Below, in pieces: positions 53,601 to 62,098 of a stretch of 64,000 nt of DNA. The first letter of the stretch is position 1. Every line of letters starts with the position of its first letter. The position numbers and the translations under genes were made by a program. Source of the stretch: Gloeobacter violaceus PCC 7421. Lineage in GTDB: Bacteria; Cyanobacteriota; Cyanobacteriia; Gloeobacterales; Gloeobacteraceae. The stretch lies in the NCBI RefSeq assembly GCF_000011385.1, contig NC_005125.1:1922001-1986000 (forward strand), in the 5' to 3' direction. Below the pieces are notes generated by a model. The model was not told the origin of the DNA. It saw only the letters and a list, made by a program, of their open reading frames with translations, and did no database searches.

Positions 53601-54366
53601 CCATGCGCCTTTGCAAGCGCCGCTCAAAGGTCGGGCGCTTGTACTGGCCGAAGTCCACCCCGGTGGCGGCGCGCAGCAGCGCGATGGCGGCACTCCTGGC
53701 CTCCTCGGCGCCGGGCGGGGTGGGCGGGGCGGTGGCGGCCGGGGGGGCGATGTAGGGATGACGGCCGACCGCGGCCAACCGCACCGCGATCTCCCGGGGC
53801 GGCAGGACAAAATCCAGCAGCCCTGTTGCCGCGGCATTGTGGGGCATGCTCGGAAACCGGGCCGATTGCTCGTCCTGGGCGAAAGCGAGGCCGCCCGCCG
53901 CCTTGATCGCCTTGAGCCCTTGCGCACCGTCGCCGTCCGCTCCCGAAAGCACCACACCGATCGCCCGGTTGCCCCAGTCTGCAGCCAGCGAATGAAAAAA
54001 GGAGTCGATGGGCATAAACTGCCCGTCGGTCTTGCGGCGCTGCGAGAGGGTGAGCACGCCGCTGGTAATCGCCATCTGCCGGTCGGGCGGGATCACGTAG
54101 ACATGGTTTGGCTCCACGACCGTGCCGTTGTGCACCTGGACAACGTCCATGCCGGTTGTTTTATCCAGGATCTCAACCAGCAAGCTCGGCTGGTCGGCTT
54201 TGAGGTGCTGGATCAACACGAACGCCATGCCGGTATCGGTTGGCAAGGCACCCAAAAACTGTGTGAAAGCTTCGAGCCCCCCTGCCGAGGCCCCGACGGC
54301 AACTATCGCAAAAGAACCTAACGACAAAGAGAATGAATCGGCTCCCCCCCCGGAATCTATCGCCAT
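50641..54366 (-). CDS. CheB-CheR-PAS-histidine kinase fusion protein
   Basis: 1241 residues from ATG 54366. Domain order: CheB methylesterase (about 15-200) with catalytic Ser in VGASAGGLEAF, His in LIQHLKADQ and Asp in VLSGADGDGAQG; CheR methyltransferase (about 235-500) with SAM site VWVPGCATGEEVYSLA and VSCRNVLIYF; a coiled coil with repeated NEELQSTNEELQTAKEEIQSTNEEL (about 670-730); PAS domains (about 745-1000); HisKA with SHELRTPLNPIIGF; HATPase with VVWNLLTNAVKF, DTGMGIAP and GGLGLGLYLV. No receiver domain. Such chemotaxis-like hybrids signal without a flagellar system. Confidence 0.92.
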   Translation of the reverse strand: MAIDSGGGADSFSLSLGSFAIVAVGASAGGLEAFTQFLGALPTDTGMAFVLIQHLKADQPSLLVEILDKTTGMDVVQVHNGTVVEPNHVYVIPPDRQMAITSGVLTLSQRRKTDGQFMPIDSFFHSLAADWGNRAIGVVLSGADGDGAQGLKAIKAAGGLAFAQDEQSARFPSMPHNAAATGLLDFVLPPREIAVRLAAVGRHPYIAPPAATAPPTPPGAEEARSAAIALLRAATGVDFGQYKRPTFERRLQRRMALHQIESPQEFVRHLQDHPEEVQALYRDVLISVTGFFRDPEAFEAVKNTVLSAITQQRAEGLPIRVWVPGCATGEEVYSLAIGVLEFLEEHPSPTPVQFFGTDISEEAIALARTGLYHASQIEGLSPERLRRFFSQGEGGHRVCKRVRELCVFARHDLLADPPFSQMDLVSCRNVLIYFSLPAQKRVLTTFHYSLKPDGFLLLGTSESPGGASELFNRVDSKNKLFSRKAVPARLLLEYAAGPVAADPLNPKQPAAGGAGNAPDLQKEADRLVLDRYAPVGVVVGADAEVLHFRGQTGPYLQPSPGRASLNLLKMVHPGLRSQLRSALQLAAKQSLAQCQQDIRLYDGDRERRVRIDVAPFRSASGQTHFLVLFADTPMVEVSAPLPGPRSAAADRQSAQQQRLLELQQELTAKEEYLRTAIEESEAVNQNLRVANEEILSSNEELQSTNEELQTAKEEIQSTNEELHTINDELQRRNRELDRLGNDLQNLLASTRLPIVMLDSELRIRRFTPQAGELLHFVSADVGRPVRDINHRLSVPDLPERVLEVIASRRIHIQEVQDRGGHWHELCIRPYHTLDGATEGAVLVLVDIDQSKRAVEEVKAARDYAEAIVETVGEPLIVLDAELSAVTANRAFYELFETHPDQIEGRSLFEVSGGQWNLPQLREALEGVLQGDGRVQDFEVDRDFERLGRKILLLNARHMPFYAGGPRQILLSVSDVTARRLLEGERSELLAQSEAARRDAEAANRSKDEFLATLSHELRTPLNPIIGFSQLLRRGKCDPAQTAQALEVIERCGKLQAQLIDDMLDISRIISGKLHVVMRRIDLVPVVGAAVEAVDAIGRAKSIRIETVCAPAPPVMADSTRMQQVVWNLLTNAVKFTPEGGRVGVRLEGTAAGVRLTVSDTGMGIAPEFLPKMFDRFAQGDGSRTRTQGGLGLGLYLVRSLIELHGGTVDAHSAGEGRGSVFTVALPAAPPQPEHPDRNLGS

Positions 54367-54500
54367 TGCAAGCTTCCCGCCTCGCTCGCTGCTTCGGCCG
54401 AAGTGCTTTCCCTTCCTGCGGGAAAGTTCAGCGGTAACTCCGGATTGACACACAACACGACATTCAGCACGAGTCAATACGAACAAAGACTTGTATCTAA

Positions 54501-54542
54501 AATAGCTGGGAAGCGGTGCGTAAGCACCGCTTCCCAGCTATT
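54501..54542 (-). terminator. 19-bp perfect hairpin after uvrB
   Basis: Arms 54501-54519 and 54524-54542 are exact complements with a GTAA loop. Read on the minus strand, the hairpin lies 127 bases after the uvrB stop and is followed by TTTTAG, so it likely terminates uvrB; the T-run is short. Confidence 0.65.
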
Positions 54543-54668
54543 CTCTGTCTTAAGGCATAGAAGTCATGGGGAAGCGCGCCCGCGAGGGAACGCTACCGAC
54601 CCGGCACGGGCTGGAAAGCGCTCAGCAACACAGATGCAGCAAGTACCCCCCGAAAATTGATGGCCTCG

Positions 54669-56711
54669 TTACTTGCCCAAAAGCCGCTCGCGCAGCTTAT
54701 GGATTTTATCGCGGTACTCGGCGGCTTTCTCGAACTCCAGCTTCTTGGCCGCATCGCGCATCTGGATCTCCAGCTGCGACACCAGTTCGGGAATATCGGC
54801 CAGGGCCACTTCCGCCGGGGCGGCGGCGGCAGCTTCGAGTTCCTGCTGGTTGAGGCGGCGGGAAACTGCCAGATAGTCGAGGATGCTGTTGGCATCCAGG
54901 CGCTTGACGATGGGTTGGGGGGTGAGGCCGTGCGCTGCGTTGTAGGCCCTCTGGATCTGGCGGCGCCGCTCGGTCTCGCTGATCGCTTTGTCCATCGAGG
55001 CGGTGAGGCGGTCGGCGTACATGATCACCTGTCCGCGCACATGGCGCGCCGCCCGGCCAATCGTCTGAATCAGCGAGCGCTCGGCGCGCAGGAACCCTTC
55101 TTTATCAGCGTCCAGAATCGCCACCAGCGACACTTCGGGCAAATCGAGCCCTTCTCTAAGTAAGTTGACGCCGATGAGCACGTCAAAATCGCCCTGGCGC
55201 AGAGCCTGCAAAATCTCGATGCGCTCGATGGCCTGAATTTCTGAGTGCAAATAGCGCACTTTAACCCCCCGCTCTTGGAAGTACTCGGTGAGATCCTCGG
55301 CCATGCGCTTGGTGAGGGTGGTGACCAATACCCGCTCGCGGCGGGCGACCCGATCGTGAATTTCGTGGAGCAAGTCGTCCACCTGACCTGCCACCGGCCG
55401 CACAAAGACCTCGGGGTCGAGCACGCCGGTGGGCCGGATAATCTGCTCGGCGACGTGCTCCCCTGCCATGCGGCCGGTCTCGGGGTCGCGACCGCCGCCC
55501 GAGAGTTCGACTTCCCAATCGCCCGGGGTGGCCGAGACGAAGATGGCCTGGCGGACTTTATCCCAGAATTCGGGCGCTTTGAGCGGGCGGTTGTCGGCGG
55601 CCGAAGGGAGCCTGAAACCGTGATCGATGAGCACTTTTTTGCGCTGGGCGTCGCCGTTGTACATGCCGCGGATCTGGGGGATGGTGACGTGGGATTCGTC
55701 GACCACCAACAGCCAGTCCTGCGGAAAATAATCGATGAGGCAAGAGGGCGCTTCACCCGGCCGGCGGGCGGCGAGGTGGCGCGAATAATTTTCGACGCCG
55801 TTGCAGTAACCCACCTCGCGCAGCATCTCCAGGTCGTAGCGGGTGCGCTGCTTGATGCGCTGGGCCTCCAGCAGCTTGTTTTCGCCCTCCAGTTCGGCCA
55901 CGCGCGCCTCCAGTTCCTGTTCGATGGCGATGCAGGCCTGCTCCAGCTGCTCCTCAGGTGTCACAAAGTGCTTGGCCGGGTAGATGTTGAGGCTGTTGAC
56001 CGAGCGGACCACCTCGCCTGTGACCGGGTCGAGCCAGCGCACCGCCTCGACTTCGTCGCCAAAAAATTCGACCCGGATGATCCGATCCTCGTAGGCGGGA
56101 CCGATCTCGACCACATCGCCGCGCACTCTGAAGCGGCCGCGGCCCAGATCGATGTCGTTGCGCTCGTACTGTACCGTGACCAACTGGCGCAGCAACTCGC
56201 GCTGATCAATGTTCGATCCGACTTTGAGGGGAATGGCGGCGCGCAGGTACTCCTCGGGCATACCCAGGCCGTAAATGCAGCTGACGGAGGCCACCACAAT
56301 CACGTCGCGCCGCTCGAAGAGCGAGCGGGTGGCCGAATGGCGCAGCATGTCGATTTCGTCGTTGATGCTCGCCGATTTTTCGATATAGGTGTCGGTCTGG
56401 GGGATGTACGCTTCGGGCTGGTAGTAGTCGTAATAAGAAACAAAGTATTCGACAGCATTGTCGGGAAAAAATTCGCGCAATTCGTTGCAAAGCTGGGCGG
56501 CGAGGGTCTTGTTGTGGGCCAGGACCAGGGTCGGTTTACCGACCTTTTCGATCACATTGGCGATCGTGAAGGTCTTGCCGGTGCCAGTCGCCCCCAACAA
56601 CGTCTGAAAAGTGACACCGCCCAGCGCTCCGGCACTGAGCTGGGCAATCGCCCGGGGCTGGTCCCCGGTCGGCCGGTATGGGGCCGAGACTACGAAGCGG
56701 TCGTCGGTCAT
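54669..56711 (-). CDS. uvrB: Excinuclease ABC subunit UvrB
   Basis: 680 residues. Walker [17 protein letters not shown], the beta-hairpin [42 protein letters not shown], helicase motifs [14 protein letters not shown] and [42 protein letters not shown], and a C-terminal UVR domain (about 640-680, [23 protein letters not shown]). It loads onto damaged DNA with UvrA and recruits UvrC. A TACAAT hexamer (minus strand, 56743-56748) is a likely -10 element. No cyanobacterial LexA box was found upstream. Confidence 0.96.
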   Translation of the reverse strand: MTDDRFVVSAPYRPTGDQPRAIAQLSAGALGGVTFQTLLGATGTGKTFTIANVIEKVGKPTLVLAHNKTLAAQLCNELREFFPDNAVEYFVSYYDYYQPEAYIPQTDTYIEKSASINDEIDMLRHSATRSLFERRDVIVVASVSCIYGLGMPEEYLRAAIPLKVGSNIDQRELLRQLVTVQYERNDIDLGRGRFRVRGDVVEIGPAYEDRIIRVEFFGDEVEAVRWLDPVTGEVVRSVNSLNIYPAKHFVTPEEQLEQACIAIEQELEARVAELEGENKLLEAQRIKQRTRYDLEMLREVGYCNGVENYSRHLAARRPGEAPSCLIDYFPQDWLLVVDESHVTIPQIRGMYNGDAQRKKVLIDHGFRLPSAADNRPLKAPEFWDKVRQAIFVSATPGDWEVELSGGGRDPETGRMAGEHVAEQIIRPTGVLDPEVFVRPVAGQVDDLLHEIHDRVARRERVLVTTLTKRMAEDLTEYFQERGVKVRYLHSEIQAIERIEILQALRQGDFDVLIGVNLLREGLDLPEVSLVAILDADKEGFLRAERSLIQTIGRAARHVRGQVIMYADRLTASMDKAISETERRRQIQRAYNAAHGLTPQPIVKRLDANSILDYLAVSRRLNQQELEAAAAAPAEVALADIPELVSQLEIQMRDAAKKLEFEKAAEYRDKIHKLRERLLGK

Positions 56712-56855
56712 TGCGTGTCCAAAAGTTCACAACCTGTTTCCTATTGTAGCCTCTGCCGCCCCCGGCCGTCCGGATCGGCGGCGGCCGTTTCCATCGCCCC
56801 CGCTTCGTGTTACCGTTTTGGGTGCTGAATCTACCCGACGGGCGCCTGGGCCGGT

Positions 56856-57053
56856 ATGAGCAATGTGTTGGACCGCCTCTTCCAGCAGGCGGTGCGCAAG
56901 TTAAAAACCAAAGGCTTCACCGTCGAAGCGGACGACAGCAATCCTTTATATTTCGCCGTACTGCGCGCGAATGGATTTCCAGTCGATTCGCCCTCGGGAA
57001 GCTGGCAGTTTTCGAAGATGGACGTCATCCAATTTTCTGAGCGCGAACTCTAG
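56856..57053 (+). CDS. Hypothetical protein, 65 residues
   Basis: Starts at ATG 56856, 59 bases before scpA. Sequence LDRLFQQAVRKLKTKGFTVEADDSNPLYFAVLRANGFPVDSPSGSWQF suggests a small alpha/beta protein. No known motif, signal peptide or membrane helix. Codon composition matches neighbouring genes. It may share a transcript with scpA-scpB. Function unknown. Confidence 0.6.
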   Translation: MSNVLDRLFQQAVRKLKTKGFTVEADDSNPLYFAVLRANGFPVDSPSGSWQFSKMDVIQFSEREL

Positions 57054-57112
57054 AGATCGGCACGGGGTTTTGCGGGTGCTATTCTTGATGGCAATCGGCC
57101 CTGGCACTCCGT

Positions 57113-57838
57113 ATGCCCAAAGACGCGATCGGTATATTGATAGACCTGGCCCGGCGGGGTGAAATCGATCCGTGGGATATCGACGTGGTGCAGTTGACCG
57201 ATCGCTTCTTGCAATCGCTCGGCAGCCTCGACGTTTCGGACCTGCCCCGCTCGGGCCAGGCGCTTTTTTATGCTTCGGTGCTGGTGCACATGAAGGCGGA
57301 GATCCTCGAAGGATCGATGCAATCGCCCGATCCGCTCGACGTGCCGGAGGATGAAGAAGAGGCGCTGTCGCACCCACTGGGCCCCAACGGACCGGCGGTG
57401 GCCCTCGAGCGCCTGATCCGCCGCCGTCCGGCGGTGCCTGCGATGGTCGATCGGCCCCTGACCCTCAATGATCTGATTGCCCATCTGCGCGAAGTCGAGC
57501 AAATGGAGGGCCACCAGGCCCAAAAGCGCACCGCCGAGCGCCGCCCACCCCTCAAAGGTCCGATGGTGCGCACCATGGAGCAAGTCGAGCATCTGGCCCA
57601 CCAGGAGAACCTCGAAGCGATCGTGACCGGATTGTGGGCGGTGCTCACCACCAAAGGCGTCACCGCCTTCGAAAAATTGTTAGAACACTACCGGGATCGC
57701 GTGGGAGCGTTTCTGGGTTTGCTGTTTCTGGCGCACCGCGACCGGGTGGTGCTCGCCCAAGCCGAATTTTACAGAGACATCGAGATCTATGCCGTCGACG
57801 AATCTCAAGACCCGCCTGGAGGCGGTGCTCTACCTTAA
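57113..57838 (+). CDS. scpA: Segregation and condensation protein A
   Basis: 241 residues. The kleisin N-terminal region AIGILIDLARRGEIDPWDIDVVQLTDRFLQSL is diagnostic for ScpA, which bridges SMC heads with ScpB. The C-terminal winged-helix part is near 165-230 (LAHQENLEAIVTGLWAVLTTKGVTAFEKLLEHYRDR, FLGLLFLAHRDRVVLAQ). Its 3' end overlaps scpB by 50 bases in another frame. ATG 57113 gives a family-like start. SMC itself is not in the window. Confidence 0.92.
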   Translation: MPKDAIGILIDLARRGEIDPWDIDVVQLTDRFLQSLGSLDVSDLPRSGQALFYASVLVHMKAEILEGSMQSPDPLDVPEDEEEALSHPLGPNGPAVALERLIRRRPAVPAMVDRPLTLNDLIAHLREVEQMEGHQAQKRTAERRPPLKGPMVRTMEQVEHLAHQENLEAIVTGLWAVLTTKGVTAFEKLLEHYRDRVGAFLGLLFLAHRDRVVLAQAEFYRDIEIYAVDESQDPPGGGALP

Positions 57839-58265
57839 AGCGCGTCCGCTGAACCTTGAACAGCTCAGCCGCTACGCGGAGTGCGATCGGGACGATTGCC
57901 GCGAGGCGTTGCTTGAGCTGCTCGAGGATTATGCCGGCCGCGACAGCGCCCTGGAGATTGCCGACACCGCCACAGGCTACGCCCTGCAACTGAGACCGCC
58001 CCTGCAAGATCTCATCCAGCGGCTGGTGCCCGCCGACCTGGGGGTGGGCGCCCAGCGCACCCTGGCGCTCATCGCCCTCAAAGGTCCCCTCCCCCAGAGC
58101 GAATTGGTGGAGTTGCGCGGTTCGGGGGCCTACGATCAGGTGCGCGACCTGGTCGGCAAGGGCTTCGTCTCCCGCTGCGCCGAGGGGCGCTCCTACAAGC
58201 TGCGCGTCACCGAGAAGTTCTTTCAGTACTTTGCCATCGAAGATGTGCGGGATCTGGTGAGGTAG
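57789..58265 (+). CDS. scpB: Segregation and condensation protein B
   Basis: 158 residues, starting inside scpA. Two winged-helix domains are visible: LKTRLEAVLYLKARPLNLEQLSRYAECDRDD and QRTLALIALKGPLPQSELVELRGSGAYDQVRDLVGKGFVSR, ending TEKFFQYFAIEDV (like the FGL-type end of the family). It dimerises and binds ScpA/SMC. The unusually long 50-base overlap with scpA implies tight translational coupling. Confidence 0.92.
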   Translation: MPSTNLKTRLEAVLYLKARPLNLEQLSRYAECDRDDCREALLELLEDYAGRDSALEIADTATGYALQLRPPLQDLIQRLVPADLGVGAQRTLALIALKGPLPQSELVELRGSGAYDQVRDLVGKGFVSRCAEGRSYKLRVTEKFFQYFAIEDVRDLVR

Positions 58266-58273
58266 GGAGTGCT

Positions 58274-59194
58274 ATGGATCTGGCCGGTTTGCGGACAAAC
58301 TTGCTGCTCTTTACGGTCGCCGCCCTGCTGGCGATGCTGGCGGTGGGCGCGCTGGTCGTCTTTCAGTGGCGGCCCGCCCCCGAGCCCCAAGCGACGGCCG
58401 CCAAGGTGCTGACGCTCCAGAAATTGATGCGGCAGTTGCCCCAGCAGATGCAGTTGGAGCAGGCCCGCGCCGTGGCGGCGGGCGGCACGAGCGCCGATTT
58501 GCTCGCCGCCGTCAACCAGGCGGGCCGCATCCCCCCCGATTCGTTCGCCCACACCGCCGCCCAGGCCGACTTGCGCCGCTGGAGCGATCAACTGCTCGAG
58601 CAGGCGCGCACCCAGGCCCAGACGGGCTCCCCACGGGCATTGCAAGCGTCGATCGCTGTGCTTGAGCGCGTCGCCCCCGGCAACCCCGTCCACACCCAGG
58701 CCCAGGCCCAGATCCGCCAGTGGCGCCAGGCGCTCGCCCCAGCCGCCAGTACCGCCCCGGCCGTCTCCTCGGCACCGCCGACCTTGCCCCCGAGTTTCGC
58801 TCCGCGCCTGCGCCCCCTGCCCAGCAAGCGCCAGACGCCCACCAGCCTCTTTGAAGACATTCAGCTCGATGTCGGTGAGACCCGGGGCGGGGTGACCCTG
58901 AGCGCTTCCTCCGTGCGGGTGCAGGGCAACGAATTTGTGATTACCGCTCACCTGGACAACAACTCCAACCAGCGCTATATCTTCTTGCCGGGACTCATCC
59001 GCCTCAACGACGCGGGTGCCGGCGACCGGCGCACCCGCATCGATTTGAGCCTGGAGCAGGGGATCATCCCGCCGGAGGGGACGGCCCGCCTGAGCATCCA
59101 CGGCCGCGGCCCCTGGGAGCCGCCCTACCGGATCGTGATCAACGAAAACCGCATCTCCGGAATGCGCGATTTCAATTTGCCGGTGATGCCCTGA
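58274..59194 (+). CDS. Hypothetical membrane-anchored protein
   Basis: 306 residues from ATG 58274, 8 bases after scpB. One N-terminal membrane helix (LLLFTVAALLAMLAVGALVVFQW) is followed by a periplasmic part with Gln/Ala-rich helical stretches, a Pro/Ala-rich linker (about 155-180) and a C-terminal beta-domain (about 205-300) with FEDIQLDVGETRGGVTLSASSVRVQGNEF and VITAHLDNNSNQRYIFLPGLI. No recognised family. Possibly cotranscribed with scpAB. Confidence 0.72.
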   Translation: MDLAGLRTNLLLFTVAALLAMLAVGALVVFQWRPAPEPQATAAKVLTLQKLMRQLPQQMQLEQARAVAAGGTSADLLAAVNQAGRIPPDSFAHTAAQADLRRWSDQLLEQARTQAQTGSPRALQASIAVLERVAPGNPVHTQAQAQIRQWRQALAPAASTAPAVSSAPPTLPPSFAPRLRPLPSKRQTPTSLFEDIQLDVGETRGGVTLSASSVRVQGNEFVITAHLDNNSNQRYIFLPGLIRLNDAGAGDRRTRIDLSLEQGIIPPEGTARLSIHGRGPWEPPYRIVINENRISGMRDFNLPVMP

Positions 59195-59248
59195 TGGGTG
59201 GAGAAGATTCGGTGGTAAAATCCTGATGTTTTGTTAAGTGGAATATCC

Positions 59249-60280
59249 ATGCTGCAAAATACGGGTGACTCCGTGCCCATCCGCGTCGGTGTCATCGGCG
59301 TGGGCAACATGGGCCAGCACCATACCCGGGTGCTGAGTCTGCTCAAGGATGTGACCCTGGTCGGCATTGCCGATGTCGACGAAGCGCGCGGCCTGGATGT
59401 AGCCAGTAAATACCGGGTGCAGTTTTTTAAAGACTACCGTGAACTGATCGAGCACGTCGAGGCCGTCTGCATCGCGGTGCCCACCCGCCTGCACTACACC
59501 GTCGGGCAGGAGTGTCTCAAATCGCGGCGGCACATTTTGATCGAAAAGCCGATTGCCGCCCACATCTCCGAGGCCGAAGAACTGGTCAACCTCGCCGCCC
59601 AAAACGGCCGCATTTTGCAAGTGGGCCACATCGAGCGCTTCAACCCGGCCTTTCGCGAGTTGCGCAACGTCCTCAAGCAAGAAGAACTGCTCGCCTTCGA
59701 AGCCCACCGCATGAGCCCCTATTCATCGCGGGCCAACGACGTTTCGGTGGTCTTCGACTTGATGATCCACGACATCGACTTGCTTTTAGAACTGGTGCCC
59801 TACCCGATGGCCAAGATGACCGCCGCCGGCAACCGCGCCACCCACTCGGGCTATCTCGACTACGTGACCGCCACGGTCGTCTTCTCCAACGGCACCGTCG
59901 CCAACCTCACCGCGAGCAAAGTCACCCACCGCAAGATCCGCACCCTCTCGGCCCACTGCAAAAACAGCCTGGTGGAGGCCGATTTTTTGAGCGGCGAAGT
60001 GCTCATCCACCGCCCCCCCGAGTCGGACTACACCACCGAGTACGGCCAGGTGCTCTACCGCCAGGCGGGCCTGATCGAGAAGGTCCAGACCAGCAATATC
60101 GAGCCATTAAGCGCCGAACTCGAACACTTTATTCACTGTGTGCGCGGTGGCAACCAGCCTTCGGTGGGGGGCGAGCAGGCCCTCAAGGCCCTGCGCCTGG
60201 CGGCCCAGATCGAGCAGGTGGCCCTCGACGGCAAAATGTGGTATGGTACCGACCCAGATTTGGCGGAGATCCTCGCTTGA
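59249..60280 (+). CDS. Gfo/Idh/MocA-family oxidoreductase
   Basis: 343 residues from ATG 59249. A Rossmann N-terminus with RVGVIGVGNMGQHHTRVLS (NAD(P)-binding GxGxxG-type), EKPIAAHISEAEEL with the catalytic-region Lys, and VGHIERFNPAFRELRNVL identify the family. It is similar to WlbA/WbpB-type UDP-sugar 3-dehydrogenases, which fits the DegT aminotransferase gene that overlaps its end. Together they would introduce an amino group at C3 of a nucleotide sugar; the exact sugar is not known. Confidence 0.9.
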   Translation: MLQNTGDSVPIRVGVIGVGNMGQHHTRVLSLLKDVTLVGIADVDEARGLDVASKYRVQFFKDYRELIEHVEAVCIAVPTRLHYTVGQECLKSRRHILIEKPIAAHISEAEELVNLAAQNGRILQVGHIERFNPAFRELRNVLKQEELLAFEAHRMSPYSSRANDVSVVFDLMIHDIDLLLELVPYPMAKMTAAGNRATHSGYLDYVTATVVFSNGTVANLTASKVTHRKIRTLSAHCKNSLVEADFLSGEVLIHRPPESDYTTEYGQVLYRQAGLIEKVQTSNIEPLSAELEHFIHCVRGGNQPSVGGEQALKALRLAAQIEQVALDGKMWYGTDPDLAEILA

Positions 60281-61386
60281 TACCGATGCTCGACCTGTCG
60301 CTACAGACAGCCCGACTGCTTCCTGAAATCGAAAAGACCCTGCACGAAATTTGCACCGGCGGCAGTTTTATCCTCGGTCGCCATGGCCGCGCCCTCGAAG
60401 CGGAGATCGCGGCTTTGAGCGGGGCGAGTTTCGGCCTCGGCGTCGCCTCGGGCACCGACGCGCTGCACCTGGTACTCAGGGCCCTGGACATCGGGCCGGG
60501 GGACGAGGTGATCACTTCGCCCTTTACGTTCATCGCCACCGCCGAGGCGATCTCCTACTGCGGGGCGACGCCGGTCTTCGTCGACATCGACCCGGAGACT
60601 TTCAACATCGACCCTGCCCAGATCGAAGCGCGTATCACCGGGCGCACCCGGGCGATTTTGCCGGTGCATCTTTTTGGTCAGGCCGCCGACATGGACCCGA
60701 TTCTGGAGATTGGCCGTCGCCGGGGCCTGCACGTCATCGAAGACAGCGCCCAGGCGATCGGCACGCTTTACAAAGACCGTCCGGTCGGTTCGCTGGGGGT
60801 GGCGGGCTGTCTGAGCTTTTATCCCACCAAGAATCTGGGAGCCTTCGGCGATGGGGGCATGGTGGTCACCTCCGACGAAGGGCTGCGCGATCGCGTCGCT
60901 GCGCTGCGGGTGCACGGCCAGACCCGGCGCTACTACCACGACGAAGTCGGTTACTGCTCGCGCCTCGACGAAATGCAGGCGGCGGTGCTGCGCATCAAAC
61001 TGCCGCATCTGGAAGGGTGGAACCGCCGCCGCGCCCAGATCGCCCAGCGCTACAACGCGCTATTCTCCGATCTGCCGCTTGCAACCCCGGCCCGCGCCGC
61101 CTATTCGACCCACACCTACCACCAGTACACCGTGCGCTCCGTCCACCGCGAGCGCTTCGTGGCGGGCCTGGGCGAGCAAAAAGTCGGGGTGGGCATCTAC
61201 TACCCGGTACCGCTGCATCTGCAAAACGCTTATGCCGCCCTGGGCTACCGACCCGGGGATCTGCCCGCAGCGGAGCAGGCGGCGGCGGAAGTCTTCTCTT
61301 TGCCAATGTTTCCGGAGTTGAGCGACGCGCAAATCGAGGGGGTGGCGCGGGCGATGCGCGCGGCGGCACCGGTGGCCTGGGTCTGA
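60277..61386 (+). CDS. DegT/DnrJ/EryC1/StrS-family sugar aminotransferase
   Basis: 369 residues if started at TTG 60277, which overlaps the stop of the oxidoreductase gene (TTGA) and gives the family-like MIPMLDLSLQ; ATG 60286 gives 366 residues. PLP enzyme with GASFGLGVASGTDALHL, the His/Asp pair in HVIEDSAQAIG, the Schiff-base Lys in SFYPTKNLGAFGDGGMV, and HQYTVRS. Aminotransferases of this group use glutamate to aminate keto-sugars. Works with the preceding gene. Confidence 0.93.
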   Translation: MIPMLDLSLQTARLLPEIEKTLHEICTGGSFILGRHGRALEAEIAALSGASFGLGVASGTDALHLVLRALDIGPGDEVITSPFTFIATAEAISYCGATPVFVDIDPETFNIDPAQIEARITGRTRAILPVHLFGQAADMDPILEIGRRRGLHVIEDSAQAIGTLYKDRPVGSLGVAGCLSFYPTKNLGAFGDGGMVVTSDEGLRDRVAALRVHGQTRRYYHDEVGYCSRLDEMQAAVLRIKLPHLEGWNRRRAQIAQRYNALFSDLPLATPARAAYSTHTYHQYTVRSVHRERFVAGLGEQKVGVGIYYPVPLHLQNAYAALGYRPGDLPAAEQAAAEVFSLPMFPELSDAQIEGVARAMRAAAPVAWV

Positions 61387-61396
61387 AGCAAAAAAT

Positions 61397-61879
61397 TCAG
61401 CCCCGGATGAAGTCGTTGGGATTGAGCGTCTGCAAAAAATCCCGGAATGCTTCGCGTTCGGCTTCGTCGGCTTCTTGATCGACCGGGATGGACGCTTCGG
61501 CGATTACTTCTTCCATCGCCCAGATGGGCGTCATCGTGCGCAACGCCAGCGCAATTGCATCGCTTGGGCGCGAGTCGATTTCTTTGCGCTGCTTGCCGCG
61601 GCGGACCGTAATAATCGCGTAGAAAGTGTTGTTTTGCAAAGAGTGAATAACGATTTTTTCGACATGAAGATCCCACTCCTTGCATAGATCGGCAAGCAGG
61701 TCGTGGGTCATCGGGCGGGGGGGGCGCTGTCCTTCGAGGGCCTGCAAGATGGCGTTCGCTTCGGCCTTGCCGATCCAGATAGGAAGGGCACGGCGGTCGT
61801 GCAGATCGCGCAGGATCACAATCGGCAGACGGCTCGCCGCGTCCAGGGCAATTGCTGCAACCTTCATCTCTACCGCCAT
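61397..61879 (-). CDS. DUF151 bifunctional nuclease family protein
   Basis: 160 residues from ATG 61879; ATG 61867 is also possible. Family motifs: LPIWIGKAEANAILQALEG, RPMTHDLLADLC, and RKEIDSRPSDAIALALR. Plant and bacterial members have been reported to have RNase and DNase activity. A C-terminal extension (QEADEAEREAFRDFLQTLNPNDF) resembles a UVR-like helical tail. It converges with the DegT gene, 10 bases apart. Confidence 0.88.
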   Translation of the reverse strand: MAVEMKVAAIALDAASRLPIVILRDLHDRRALPIWIGKAEANAILQALEGQRPPRPMTHDLLADLCKEWDLHVEKIVIHSLQNNTFYAIITVRRGKQRKEIDSRPSDAIALALRTMTPIWAMEEVIAEASIPVDQEADEAEREAFRDFLQTLNPNDFIRG

Positions 61880-62098
61880 GGGCACCCCTTGCGTTTCGAG
61901 AACTGATGCTATTTTGCGCCCGATCCTACCCGATCTGCCACTGCCTTTGACAACCGGTTCAGCTGGGGTTTTCGGGCGTTTGGCAAAGGGAGGGGTGTGG
62001 TAAGCGGCGGCAATCACGGTAAACTAAATTGACCCATCCGAGACCACCGGTCTTCGCGGATCGAGCCGCCCACTTCGCAATTTACAGGCTTTGCGCTC

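Noticed and set aside
52651-54321. 556-codon plus-strand frame opposite the CheB-CheR kinase
   Set aside because: No recognisable domain; the minus-strand frame is clearly the gene.
55245-56828. 527-codon plus-strand frame opposite uvrB
   Set aside because: Antisense shadow; no start signal or protein family.
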